Of a DNA stretch of 5,088 nt, positions 1 to 5,040 are shown piece by piece. Both the position numbers and the translations under genes were made by a program. Within the stretch, counting starts at the first letter, position 1, and every line of letters starts with the position of its first letter. Source of the stretch: an uncultured Clostridium sp. (GTDB lineage Bacteria > Bacillota > Clostridia > Clostridiales > Clostridiaceae); contig UQFE01000068.1 of NCBI GenBank assembly GCA_900540255.1, forward strand, positions 1 to 5,088, read 5' to 3'. The notes below the pieces were generated by a model. It saw only the letters and a list, made by a program, of their open reading frames with translations. It had not been told where the DNA came from and ran no database searches.

Positions 1-47
1 GGGTGGCCTACTTTTTAATGAAATTTATGGTCTACTAATAGTGTCTC

Positions 48-98
48 CTATACACCATTTTTATATTCTTTTATATTTTTATAAATTGTGTTTCCCAT
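48..98 (-). CDS. possible 16-codon small ORF or leader peptide
   Basis: On the minus strand an ATG at 98-96 opens a 16-codon frame ending in TAG at 50-48, reading MGNTIYKNIKEYKNGV. It is preceded by a strong AGGGGG ribosome binding site (about 108-113) at normal spacing, which is the main reason to list it. The peptide is lysine- and tyrosine-rich and has no hydrophobic segment. It lies divergent to the large lysin-like gene and downstream of the 68-bp palindrome, so it could be a leader peptide, a small regulator, or the start of a gene broken by decay, since all minus-strand frames close soon after it. I do not recognise it. Its short length makes chance a real possibility. Confidence 0.3.
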   Translation of the reverse strand: MGNTIYKNIKEYKNGV

Positions 99-127
99 AA
101 ATAAACACCCCCTACTTATATAAAAAC

Positions 128-139
128 AAACAAACGTTC
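128..139. promoter_or_regulatory. candidate LexA (SOS) box
   Basis: The bases AAACAAACGTTC read GAACGTTTGTTT on the minus strand, which fits the clostridial LexA consensus GAAC-N4-GTTT/C at all eight specified positions. The symmetric place in the other palindrome arm (184-195, GAACGTTTTTTT) keeps GAAC but has lost the first G of the second half. If real, LexA would repress the large gene until DNA damage, as expected for bacteriocin or lysis genes. The site lies about 35 bp upstream of the proposed -35, with the degenerate copy inside the spacer. The match rests on a short consensus in AT-rich DNA. Confidence 0.4.
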
Positions 140-195
140 TATTTGTAAACATAAAAAAAATATTTTTTTCATGTTTACAAATTGAACGTTTTTTT
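128..195. repeat. 68-bp near-perfect palindrome upstream of the amidase gene
   Basis: Arms 128-161 and 162-195 pair at 31 of 34 positions, with mismatches at 131/192, 140/183 and 153/170 and no unpaired centre. The outer part carries AACGTTC / GAACGTT. The middle part carries TTTGTAAACAT / ATGTTTACAAA. The core is A/T only. Such a structure can extrude as a cruciform, act as a two-fold operator, or work as a bidirectional terminator because the outer arm ends in a run of seven T. It contains the -35 hexamer TTTACA on both strands and a LexA-like box, so an operator or promoter role is favoured. Confidence 0.9.
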
Positions 196-202
196 ACTCT
201 TA
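174..202 (+). promoter_or_regulatory. candidate UviA/TcdR-type promoter for the amidase gene
   Basis: TTTACA at 174-179 is followed after exactly 17 bp by CTCTTA at 197-202. This closely matches the -35 TTTACA and -10 CTCTTT elements known for promoters read by the clostridial group-5 sigma factors (TcdR for tcdA; UviA for the UV-inducible bacteriocin gene bcn), differing at one -10 position. It would give a leader of about 80 nt before the start codon at 292. No comparably good sigma-A promoter is visible between 196 and 275. The cognate sigma gene is not in this window. Confidence 0.45.
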
Positions 203-219
203 AATATATGACTGGTCAA
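191..219 (-). promoter_or_regulatory. weak candidate divergent sigma-A promoter
   Basis: On the minus strand TTGACC (219-214) is followed after 17 bp by TAAAAA (196-191). The -35 matches five of six consensus positions and the -10 four of six. It would read leftward through the palindrome toward the small ORF at 98-48, placing the palindrome in the transcript leader where it could attenuate. In DNA this AT-rich the match may be accidental. Confidence 0.2.
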
Positions 220-291
220 TTAAATGAATTTTAAATTAAACAGAAGTTAACTTTTGAAATAAATATTTTTATTAAAAAGGAGAAATTAATT

Positions 292-2592
292 ATGTTATTA
301 CAATTAGGAGATAAAGGAGATAATGTTAAATATTTTCAATATGGATTACACATTTTATGTTGTTCACCAAATGGTTTTGATGGTGAATTTGGAAATGGCA
401 CACTTACTGCCGTAAAGAAATTCCAATCTAAATATGGATTAGTTAGTGATGGAATAGTAGGTGATGTTACTTGGAATACTTTAAAAAATGAAATTGCTAC
501 AATTCAAGCTCAATTAAATAAAAAAGGTTGTAGCGTTGGTACTGTTGATGGTATAGCGGGTCCTACTACCTATAATGCTGTTATTTCATTCCAAAATAAA
601 AATGGTTTAACTGCTGATGGACAAGTTGGTACTGCAACTTGGGATATTTTATTTGACACTGTATCTGGTGGAACTACTCATACTAGAATATTAAAAGTTA
701 CTTCACCTTTAATGCAAGGTGATGATGTTAAAGCTGTTCAAAATAAATTAAACTCTTTAGGTTATAATTGTGGTACTGCTGATGGCTACTACGGAAATGC
801 TACTAGAACTGCTGTTATCAGCTTCCAATCTGCTAAAGGGCTTACTGCTGATGGTGAAGTTGGTCCTGCTACTTGGAATGCTTTATTTAGCTCTTCTTCA
901 ACTTCTACTGGGAGTAGCTATACTAGATTATTAAAGGTTACTTCACCTTTAATGTACGGTGATGATGTTAAAGCTGTTCAAAACAAATTAAACTCTTTAG
1001 GATTCAACTGTGGTACTGCTGATGGCTACTACGGGAATGCTACAAAAAATGCTGTTATTAGTTTTCAGTCTGCTAAAGGAATTGACACTGATGGTGTTGT
1101 TGGTCCTACTACTTGGAAGCTTTTATTTAACAGTTCTGCTTCTAATAATGGCGGATATAGTAGAATATTAAAAGTTACTTCCCCTTTAATGTATGGTGAT
1201 GATGTTAGAGCGGTTCAAAATAAATTAAACTCTTTAGGCTACAACTGTGGTACTGCTGATGGTTATTATGGTAATGCTACTAAATCTGCTGTTATCAGCT
1301 TTCAATCTGCTAAGGGGCTTACTGCTGATGGTGAAGTAGGACCTGCTACTTGGAGTGCTTTATTTAATTCTTCTTCATCTTTAGGCGGTGGAACATTACC
1401 TGGTGGTTCAATAAAAGTATTTATTGATGCTGGCCATGGAGGTTCTGATCCTGGTGCTGTAGGAAATGGATTAAAAGAAAAAGATATTGTTCTTAGTATA
1501 GCTACAAAATTAGGTGCTTTACTTAACGGACGTGGAATATCAATAAAATATTCTAGAACTACTGATACTTATTTAAGCTTAGAGGAAAGAGCTAGACTTG
1601 CTAATGCTTGGGGAGCTGACTTATTCGTATCAATACATGCTAATTCTGCTACTTCATCAGTTAGAGGTACCGAATGCTATACTCATCCTACTGCAAATAC
1701 AGCAACTAAAACTTTATCTGGAAATGTATCTAGAGCAATAGCTAATAAATTTGGTATATCTAATAGGGGGCATAAAGAAGCTAATTTCGCTGTTTTAAGA
1801 CTTTCTAATATGCCTTCTATTTTAGTTGAAACTGCCTTTATTAGTAACTCTAGTGATGCTAACCTTTTAAATACTAGACAAGCTGATTTTTCAGTTACTA
1901 TAGCAAATAGTATATTATCTTATTTTAGCAAAAAAACAATTGATATAAGTTATGTTCTTTCTCAAGCTAAAAATATTGGATTATTAAAAGGAACTTCATT
2001 AGAGTTTGCTTTACTTGAGGCAGAAACTCCTATAAAAGTAGTTTCTGTATTTCCAACTATTACAATGTCTGCTTCAGTTGCAATTACTAGAAAACTTAAT
2101 TCTTTAAATTCAACTGTTATGAATTTTGCTGTTGATTCTAATGGATTATCAGCTCAATTTATAAATAAATTAGGTGAAAACCGTATTGATTTTAGTCAAA
2201 AAAATAAAGATAACTTAGCGAAATCTATTGAAAAAATAGGGGTTGTAATACCAAGTGGTATTTTTAATGTTCAAGCATACACTAGTGGATTAGGGGCTAT
2301 ATTTAAAATAGAATATCCTATAACTATAGATAATTTAACATTTTACCATGCTATAACTATTTCTGTAAAAGATTATAATAATCCATCTGTATCATCATTT
2401 TCATTTGCCCTTGCTGAAACAACAACTTCACCATCAACTAATACTGGTATTCATCCACTTATTATAATAGTTCCTGGCGTATTATTAGCAGCACTTGCAG
2501 CTTCAAAATATTTACTTCCTGCAGCTTTAGGCCCTATCGGTGTTGCAGCTTCAGTTTTATTCATACCAATAATATATAAAATTAATAATTAA
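292..2592 (+). CDS. modular N-acetylmuramoyl-L-alanine amidase, bacteriocin-like, with C-terminal membrane hairpin
   Basis: A 766-residue protein starting at an ATG with AAGGAGA (277-283) eight bases upstream. Five PG_binding_1 modules come first (about residues 1-66, 68-122, 132-200, 212-280, 291-359), each with the DG-x-x-G...AV-x-x-FQ...DG-x-VG...TW pattern. Modules 3-5 are nearly identical and are joined by Ser/Gly linkers. An Amidase_3 domain (about 374-545) cleaves the bond between N-acetylmuramate and L-alanine in peptidoglycan. Its likely zinc and catalytic residues are His382 (DAGHGG), Glu396, His449 (SIHAN) and Glu513 (VETAF), so it looks intact. Residues 549-708 are unassigned and appear rich in beta strands. 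A Thr/Ser linker (709-719) leads to two hydrophobic Ala/Gly/Ile-rich segments (722-738 and 741-762). There is no signal peptide, as in phage endolysins and colicin-like proteins that leave by lysis. The domain assignment is strong. A bacteriocin role is inferred from the C-terminus, the promoter and the neighbours. A plain plasmid- or phage-derived autolysin with a membrane anchor is the alternative. Confidence 0.93.
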   Translation: MLLQLGDKGDNVKYFQYGLHILCCSPNGFDGEFGNGTLTAVKKFQSKYGLVSDGIVGDVTWNTLKNEIATIQAQLNKKGCSVGTVDGIAGPTTYNAVISFQNKNGLTADGQVGTATWDILFDTVSGGTTHTRILKVTSPLMQGDDVKAVQNKLNSLGYNCGTADGYYGNATRTAVISFQSAKGLTADGEVGPATWNALFSSSSTSTGSSYTRLLKVTSPLMYGDDVKAVQNKLNSLGFNCGTADGYYGNATKNAVISFQSAKGIDTDGVVGPTTWKLLFNSSASNNGGYSRILKVTSPLMYGDDVRAVQNKLNSLGYNCGTADGYYGNATKSAVISFQSAKGLTADGEVGPATWSALFNSSSSLGGGTLPGGSIKVFIDAGHGGSDPGAVGNGLKEKDIVLSIATKLGALLNGRGISIKYSRTTDTYLSLEERARLANAWGADLFVSIHANSATSSVRGTECYTHPTANTATKTLSGNVSRAIANKFGISNRGHKEANFAVLRLSNMPSILVETAFISNSSDANLLNTRQADFSVTIANSILSYFSKKTIDISYVLSQAKNIGLLKGTSLEFALLEAETPIKVVSVFPTITMSASVAITRKLNSLNSTVMNFAVDSNGLSAQFINKLGENRIDFSQKNKDNLAKSIEKIGVVIPSGIFNVQAYTSGLGAIFKIEYPITIDNLTFYHAITISVKDYNNPSVSSFSFALAETTTSPSTNTGIHPLIIIVPGVLLAALAASKYLLPAALGPIGVAASVLFIPIIYKINN
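682..1368 (+). repeat. three near-identical tandem repeats coding for peptidoglycan-binding modules 3-5
   Basis: Units begin at about 682, 922 and 1159 (periods 240 and 237 bp). They share long stretches of identical DNA, for example around the ILKVTSPLM, AVQNKLNSLG and CGTADGYYGNAT coding segments. Modules 1 and 2 (292-660) are clearly more diverged. This suggests recent in-frame duplication, and the array could change copy number by recombination, altering wall-binding avidity. Confidence 0.9.
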
Positions 2593-2597
2593 AAATA

Positions 2598-2622
2598 TTT
2601 AAAATAAATTATTTATTTTAAA
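2598..2622. repeat. AT-only perfect inverted repeat after the amidase stop codon
   Basis: Arms of 12 bp (2598-2609 and 2611-2622) pair perfectly around a single base, six bases after the stop codon. It contains no G or C, so it would be a weak hairpin. It may assist 3'-end formation together with the stronger terminator just downstream, or be incidental. Confidence 0.5.
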
Positions 2623-2637
2623 CTATCTCAAATACAC

Positions 2638-2673
2638 AAAAAAGAAATCTCAATTTAAAGAGATTTCTTTTTT
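2638..2673. terminator. bidirectional terminator between convergent genes
   Basis: A perfect 14-bp stem (2638-2651 with 2660-2673) has GAAATCTC / GAGATTTC as its core, an 8-base loop and A6/T6 flanks. It gives a U-run in both directions. It lies 45 bp after the amidase stop, and the stop codon of the first convergent gene starts two bases beyond it, so one hairpin ends both transcripts. Confidence 0.88.
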
Positions 2674-2674
2674 G

Positions 2675-3172
2675 TCATATTTCAATTTTTAGTTTAATTT
2701 CATTTAAAAATTGTTCTTTTTCAGTTATATCCTTAAAAGCTCTTTCTGGAATAATAAAAACTATTTTACTATTTTTATTTACCAATACAATATTCCTACA
2801 AATTTCTAAGAATCTATAATTTTCTTCTTTATTTATTAATAAACTATACTCTTTTTCTTTTGATTTTATTTTTATAAAGTTTTTTTCAACTACTAATTCT
2901 ATTAATTCATCGTTTATAATAGTATCTACTTCTTTATTTATTTGCTTAGTCATTTGCTTTAAACCTGCTATAAAAAGTATTGTAGTAAATAAAATTGAAA
3001 AAAATATTTTATATATATAATCTACCAATGTATACATTGCCATATACATACCAACTCCCCCCAATATGCTATATACTACGACTCTCAATTTTAGCAAAGA
3101 TATTTTTTTCTTATATAAGTATCTATATACCTGATTACATTCATTTCTCGTATTATTATATCTGATATACAT
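2675..3172 (-). CDS. YcxB-like two-helix membrane protein, third gene of the operon
   Basis: A 165-residue protein. The start is the ATG at 3172-3170, five bases after an AGAGGAG ribosome binding site. An in-frame TTG seven codons upstream lacks such support and would place the site inside the gene. A short N-terminus with the pattern MYIRYNNT is followed by two hydrophobic helices (about 30-50 and 54-71), a charged alpha stretch (73-95), and a C-terminal soluble domain of alternating strands ending in IIPERAF (140-146) and a final helix. This layout and the IP-x-x-x-F motif resemble the YcxB-like C-terminal domain family, whose biochemical role is unknown. It is the last gene of a three-paralog operon, 26 bp after the preceding gene, and its stop abuts the terminator. 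An immunity role is inferred only from position and membrane topology. Confidence 0.8.
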   Translation of the reverse strand: MYIRYNNTRNECNQVYRYLYKKKISLLKLRVVVYSILGGVGMYMAMYTLVDYIYKIFFSILFTTILFIAGLKQMTKQINKEVDTIINDELIELVVEKNFIKIKSKEKEYSLLINKEENYRFLEICRNIVLVNKNSKIVFIIPERAFKDITEKEQFLNEIKLKIEI

Positions 3173-3198
3173 AGCTTCTCCTCTCTTATCCAATTTTT

Positions 3199-3705
3199 TT
3201 AAGAGTTATTTAACACTTTAAAAAATTGCTCTTTATCTTGTAAATTTTCTAAAACTCTATTTGGAATTACTAAAACTGTTCTTAAATCAATTATGAAAAT
3301 AAATATATTTTTATAATTGATCAATTTACTATTTAAACCTAATTTAGTTTTTATTTTTACTGTATTACTAAAAATACTTATTATATTTCCATTTTCAATA
3401 TTTATATAAACTTCTTTGTTATAAAATTCATTTGTAAATAATGATTTCATCAAACTATATATGTATCTTTTACATGCAACAACCTGTATTATTACAATAA
3501 TGCCTAATATTAATAAAATCCAAAATAATTTATATTCATTTTCACTTTTATTATTTGAAAAATATAAATTTATGATTATTATTGTAAAAAAAAAGAAAAA
3601 TAAATTGTAATATATAAACTTTTTTTTACTAAATACTGAATTTTTAAACACATATTCAGAATATGTATATATATCTTTTTTATTATTTTTATATCTAATT
3701 TCCAT
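3199..3705 (-). CDS. YcxB-like two-helix membrane protein, second gene of the operon
   Basis: A 168-residue protein starting at an ATG (3705-3703) after a strong AAGGGGGAG ribosome binding site. It repeats the plan of its neighbours: an MEIRYKNN N-terminus, helices at about 30-49 and 60-77, and a C-terminal domain with VLVIPNRVL (144-152) followed by a Glu/Lys-rich last helix. Overall identity to the flanking paralogs looks low apart from these landmarks, so the duplication is old or fast-evolving. The gene is extremely AT-rich. A run of nine A on the plus strand (3586-3594) encodes the poly-Phe part of helix 1, and a run of eight T (3620-3627) encodes SKKK just before it. It lies 17 bp after the preceding gene, so co-transcription is very likely. 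The function is unknown. Confidence 0.78.
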   Translation of the reverse strand: MEIRYKNNKKDIYTYSEYVFKNSVFSKKKFIYYNLFFFFFTIIIINLYFSNNKSENEYKLFWILLILGIIVIIQVVACKRYIYSLMKSLFTNEFYNKEVYINIENGNIISIFSNTVKIKTKLGLNSKLINYKNIFIFIIDLRTVLVIPNRVLENLQDKEQFFKVLNNS

Positions 3706-3722
3706 AGCTCCCCCTTAATATT

Positions 3723-4157
3723 TTAAATTTGTTTTTCTATTAAATTAATAAAAATTTCTTCTTCGTTTTTTGATTTAAAAGTATTATTCGGAACAATGAA
3801 AACTACACTTTTATTTCCATCTATTAATACCCATTTATTATTTATATTTAATAAATTATAATTTTTATTTTTATTTATTGTTAATTCTAACATCTCATTA
3901 CTTACTAATTTATTTGCCACATCATAAAAACTCTCTCGATTTCTCTTTATTGCAAATACACAAATCAATATACTAATTAAAAGTGAAATTATTACTCTAT
4001 ATATATTATCAAATTTATATAATAATACATATATACAAATAGCCACTACTATACTCAAGCAAAACGCTATAAAATTAAGAACTTTTAACTTTTTTATACC
4101 AAAATATTCTAAAACATCACAATAATCTTCTTTAGTATTTATATATTTTATTAACAT
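3723..4157 (-). CDS. YcxB-like two-helix membrane protein, first gene of the operon
   Basis: A 144-residue protein starting at an ATG (4157-4155) eight bases after GGGGAGG. The N-terminus MLIKYINTKEDY matches the pattern of the other two paralogs. Two hydrophobic helices lie at about 26-47 and 53-70. A charged stretch (71-90) leads to a shorter C-terminal domain with WVLIDGNKSVVFIVPNNTF (109-127). The Trp, the valine-rich strand and the IVP-x-x-x-F motif are the clearest YcxB-like signature of the three. It is about 20 residues shorter than its siblings because the C-terminal domain is trimmed. It leads the operon, and a sigma-A promoter (4216-4244) lies about 55 bp upstream of the start. It likely sits in the cytoplasmic membrane with the C-terminal domain in the cytoplasm. 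The role is unknown; immunity to the convergent lysin-like protein is a hypothesis. Confidence 0.8.
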   Translation of the reverse strand: MLIKYINTKEDYCDVLEYFGIKKLKVLNFIAFCLSIVVAICIYVLLYKFDNIYRVIISLLISILICVFAIKRNRESFYDVANKLVSNEMLELTINKNKNYNLLNINNKWVLIDGNKSVVFIVPNNTFKSKNEEEIFINLIEKQI

Positions 4158-4215
4158 AATGCCTTCCTCCCCTATTTATTTTTCATATGTTACCTATTTA
4201 TTAATATCATAGCTA

Positions 4216-4244
4216 ATTTTACCATCTATAATGATTTATTTCAA
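4216..4244 (-). promoter_or_regulatory. sigma-A promoter of the YcxB-like operon
   Basis: On the minus strand TTGAAA (4244-4239), a 17-bp spacer and TAAAAT (4221-4216) give a near-consensus housekeeping promoter. Transcription would start near 4209, leaving a leader of about 50 nt before the ATG at 4157. It contrasts with the special-sigma promoter proposed for the convergent gene. Constitutive expression of one and inducible expression of the other is what immunity and toxin genes usually show. Confidence 0.65.
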
Positions 4245-4250
4245 TTTAAC

Positions 4251-4290
4251 AAAAAAACTGCGCAGAATTATTCTTCTACTCAGTTTTTTT
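4251..4290. terminator. bidirectional terminator upstream of the YcxB-like operon
   Basis: A 10-bp outer stem, AAAAAAACTG (4251-4260) with CAGTTTTTTT (4281-4290), encloses a 20-base region with a small AGAA/TTCT inner stem (4264-4267 with 4271-4274). U-runs exist on both sides and are longer on the plus strand. On the minus strand it would end the transcript of the coiled-coil/HTH gene and shield the promoter that begins six bases further on. Confidence 0.72.
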
Positions 4291-4307
4291 ATTTTTATTT
4301 TTTAAAA

Positions 4308-4373
4308 TTTACGGTTTTAAGCCATTTGTAAGGGTTTCCGAAACACTTAAAGTTTAGCTCCATTAAACTTTAA
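4308..4373. other. GC-enriched structured non-coding island with several dyads
   Basis: Within the 301-base gap between genes this patch is visibly richer in G and C than its surroundings. It holds TTAC/GTAA arms (4309-4312, 4328-4331) around GGTTTTAAGCC, a tight GTTTC-C-GAAAC dyad (4334-4344), and a perfect 10-bp hairpin TTAAAGTTTA / TAAACTTTAA (4347-4356 with 4364-4373) with a 7-base loop. No frame in it is open for a useful length. It may be part of the 3' leader of the HTH gene, a small RNA, or a plasmid replication or transfer site. I cannot match it to a named element. Confidence 0.5.
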
Positions 4374-4414
4374 TGTAAAATCGTATTTTTAACACTTTAA
4401 TTATTTACATTTAT

Positions 4415-4463
4415 GTTAATAAATTAATCAAATAACATTTTATTTGCTAATTAATTTATTAAT
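4415..4463. repeat. inverted pair of the 16-bp AT motif at the 3' end of the HTH gene
   Basis: One copy at 4448-4463 reads TAATTAATTTATTAAT and overlaps the stop codon of the HTH gene. A second at 4415-4430 is in the opposite orientation (minus-strand reading TGATTAATTTATTAAC). They share the core ATTAATTTATTAA with the two copies in front of the gene, so the gene is flanked by the same motif on both sides. Confidence 0.7.
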
Positions 4464-4935
4464 GCTTTTGTTCATTAATTATTTTATGAACAGTAGCAAC
4501 ACTACAATTCATATCTTTAGCAATAGCTCTGTAACTTTTATCTTGTAATCTTAACATTTTTACTCTAGCTTTTTGTTCTTCAGTAAACATTTCTTTTCTT
4601 CCAGCACCACGTTCGTTTTTTAATTTATTAACAACATTGTTGCTTTTTAATTCTTTAATTTCCTTCAGCAATTTTTGTATGGTATCTCTATCCCTTTTAA
4701 TAGTATCATCTTTAGATTTAGTGTTTATTTCATTTAATCTTATAACTGACTTTAATTGTTCAATTTCCTTGCCCATTTGATGATACATTGGGCTATTTTC
4801 AAATTTATCATCAGCAATAATTTTCATTTCCGATATTTCATTATGTAATTCAATATTAATTTTATTCTGTTCATTTAAACGCTTTTCTAAATCTTCAATA
4901 ATTACTTCTAAGCCTTTAATAGTTTTTCTTGCCAC
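4459..4935 (-). CDS. coiled-coil protein with C-terminal resolvase-type helix-turn-helix; putative plasmid-maintenance DNA-binding protein
   Basis: A 158-residue protein. I choose the GTG at 4935-4933, eight bases after GGAG. An in-frame GTG three codons earlier overlaps that site. Residues about 5-106 form a long, highly charged amphipathic helix typical of coiled coil, with a likely break near 43-52. A GAGRK motif (110-114) leads into a C-terminal HTH: helices at about 118-131, 134-141 (SYRAIAKD) and 145-155 (SVATVHKIINE). This resembles the DNA-binding tail of Hin-type serine recombinases. The recombinase catalytic domain is absent, so it is not a working recombinase. Its gene is flanked by four copies of an AT motif, two of them around its own promoter, suggesting autoregulation or a centromere. 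The staphylococcal pSK1 Par protein is a known single-protein partition system that pairs an HTH with a coiled coil, but in the opposite order. A simple transcription regulator remains possible. Confidence 0.85.
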   Translation of the reverse strand: MARKTIKGLEVIIEDLEKRLNEQNKINIELHNEISEMKIIADDKFENSPMYHQMGKEIEQLKSVIRLNEINTKSKDDTIKRDRDTIQKLLKEIKELKSNNVVNKLKNERGAGRKEMFTEEQKARVKMLRLQDKSYRAIAKDMNCSVATVHKIINEQKH

Positions 4936-4947
4936 TATAATCACTCC

Positions 4948-4967
4948 GTTAGTTAGTTAGTTAGTTA
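4948..4967. repeat. tetranucleotide microsatellite, GTTA x5, before the HTH gene
   Basis: Five perfect GTTA units (TAAC on the coding strand) sit directly upstream of the GGAG ribosome binding site of the HTH gene and run into an adjacent copy of the 16-bp motif. The tract lies in the untranslated leader, so slippage would change the distance between promoter or operator and ribosome binding site rather than the reading frame. Confidence 0.9.
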
Positions 4968-5029
4968 ATTAATTTATTAACTTAATAATAGCATTACTTA
5001 TATTATTGTTCAATAATTAATTTATTAAC
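4966..5029. repeat. direct pair of the 16-bp AT motif bracketing the HTH gene promoter
   Basis: TAATTAATTTATTAAC occurs identically at 4966-4981 and 5014-5029, 48 bp apart in the same orientation. The first lies just downstream of the -10 and the second abuts the -35. Between them ATTATTG-TT-CAATAAT (5002-5017) is a further dyad over the -35. The arrangement suits operator sites for an autorepressor. The upstream copy could instead simply be an AT-rich UP element. Confidence 0.75.
4985..5013 (-). promoter_or_regulatory. sigma-A promoter of the coiled-coil/HTH gene
   Basis: On the minus strand TTGAAC (5013-5008), a 17-bp spacer and TATTAT (4990-4985), with an extended TG one base before the -10, form a strong housekeeping promoter. 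The start point would fall near 4978, inside a copy of the 16-bp motif, giving a leader of about 43 nt that includes the TAAC repeats. Confidence 0.65.
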
Positions 5030-5040
5030 ACGGCTTTTAT

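Noticed and set aside
2..100. Plus-strand frame open from the left edge to TAA at 98-100
   Set aside because: Its 32 codons read as an unbroken hydrophobic/aromatic AT-rich string opposite the micro-ORF. It looks like a chance frame rather than a protein end.
128..195. Palindrome as a plain bidirectional terminator only
   Set aside because: No gene is seen ending just before it on the plus strand, and the promoter and LexA-like motifs fit it better. Terminator activity is not excluded.
3173..3193. TTG start adding seven residues to the third YcxB-like protein
   Set aside because: The added codons contain the AGAGGAG ribosome binding site of the downstream ATG, and no such site precedes the TTG.
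4459..4935. HTH gene as a site-specific recombinase
   Set aside because: There is no N-terminal serine-recombinase catalytic domain; the first two thirds are coiled coil. Only the DNA-binding tail is similar.
4936..4944. Upstream GTG start adding three residues to the HTH protein
   Set aside because: It overlaps the GGAG ribosome binding site, whereas the GTG at 4935 has ideal spacing from it.
4415..5029. CRISPR array
   Set aside because: The 16-bp repeats are short, irregularly spaced, AT-only and in mixed orientation around a gene, with no regular spacers.
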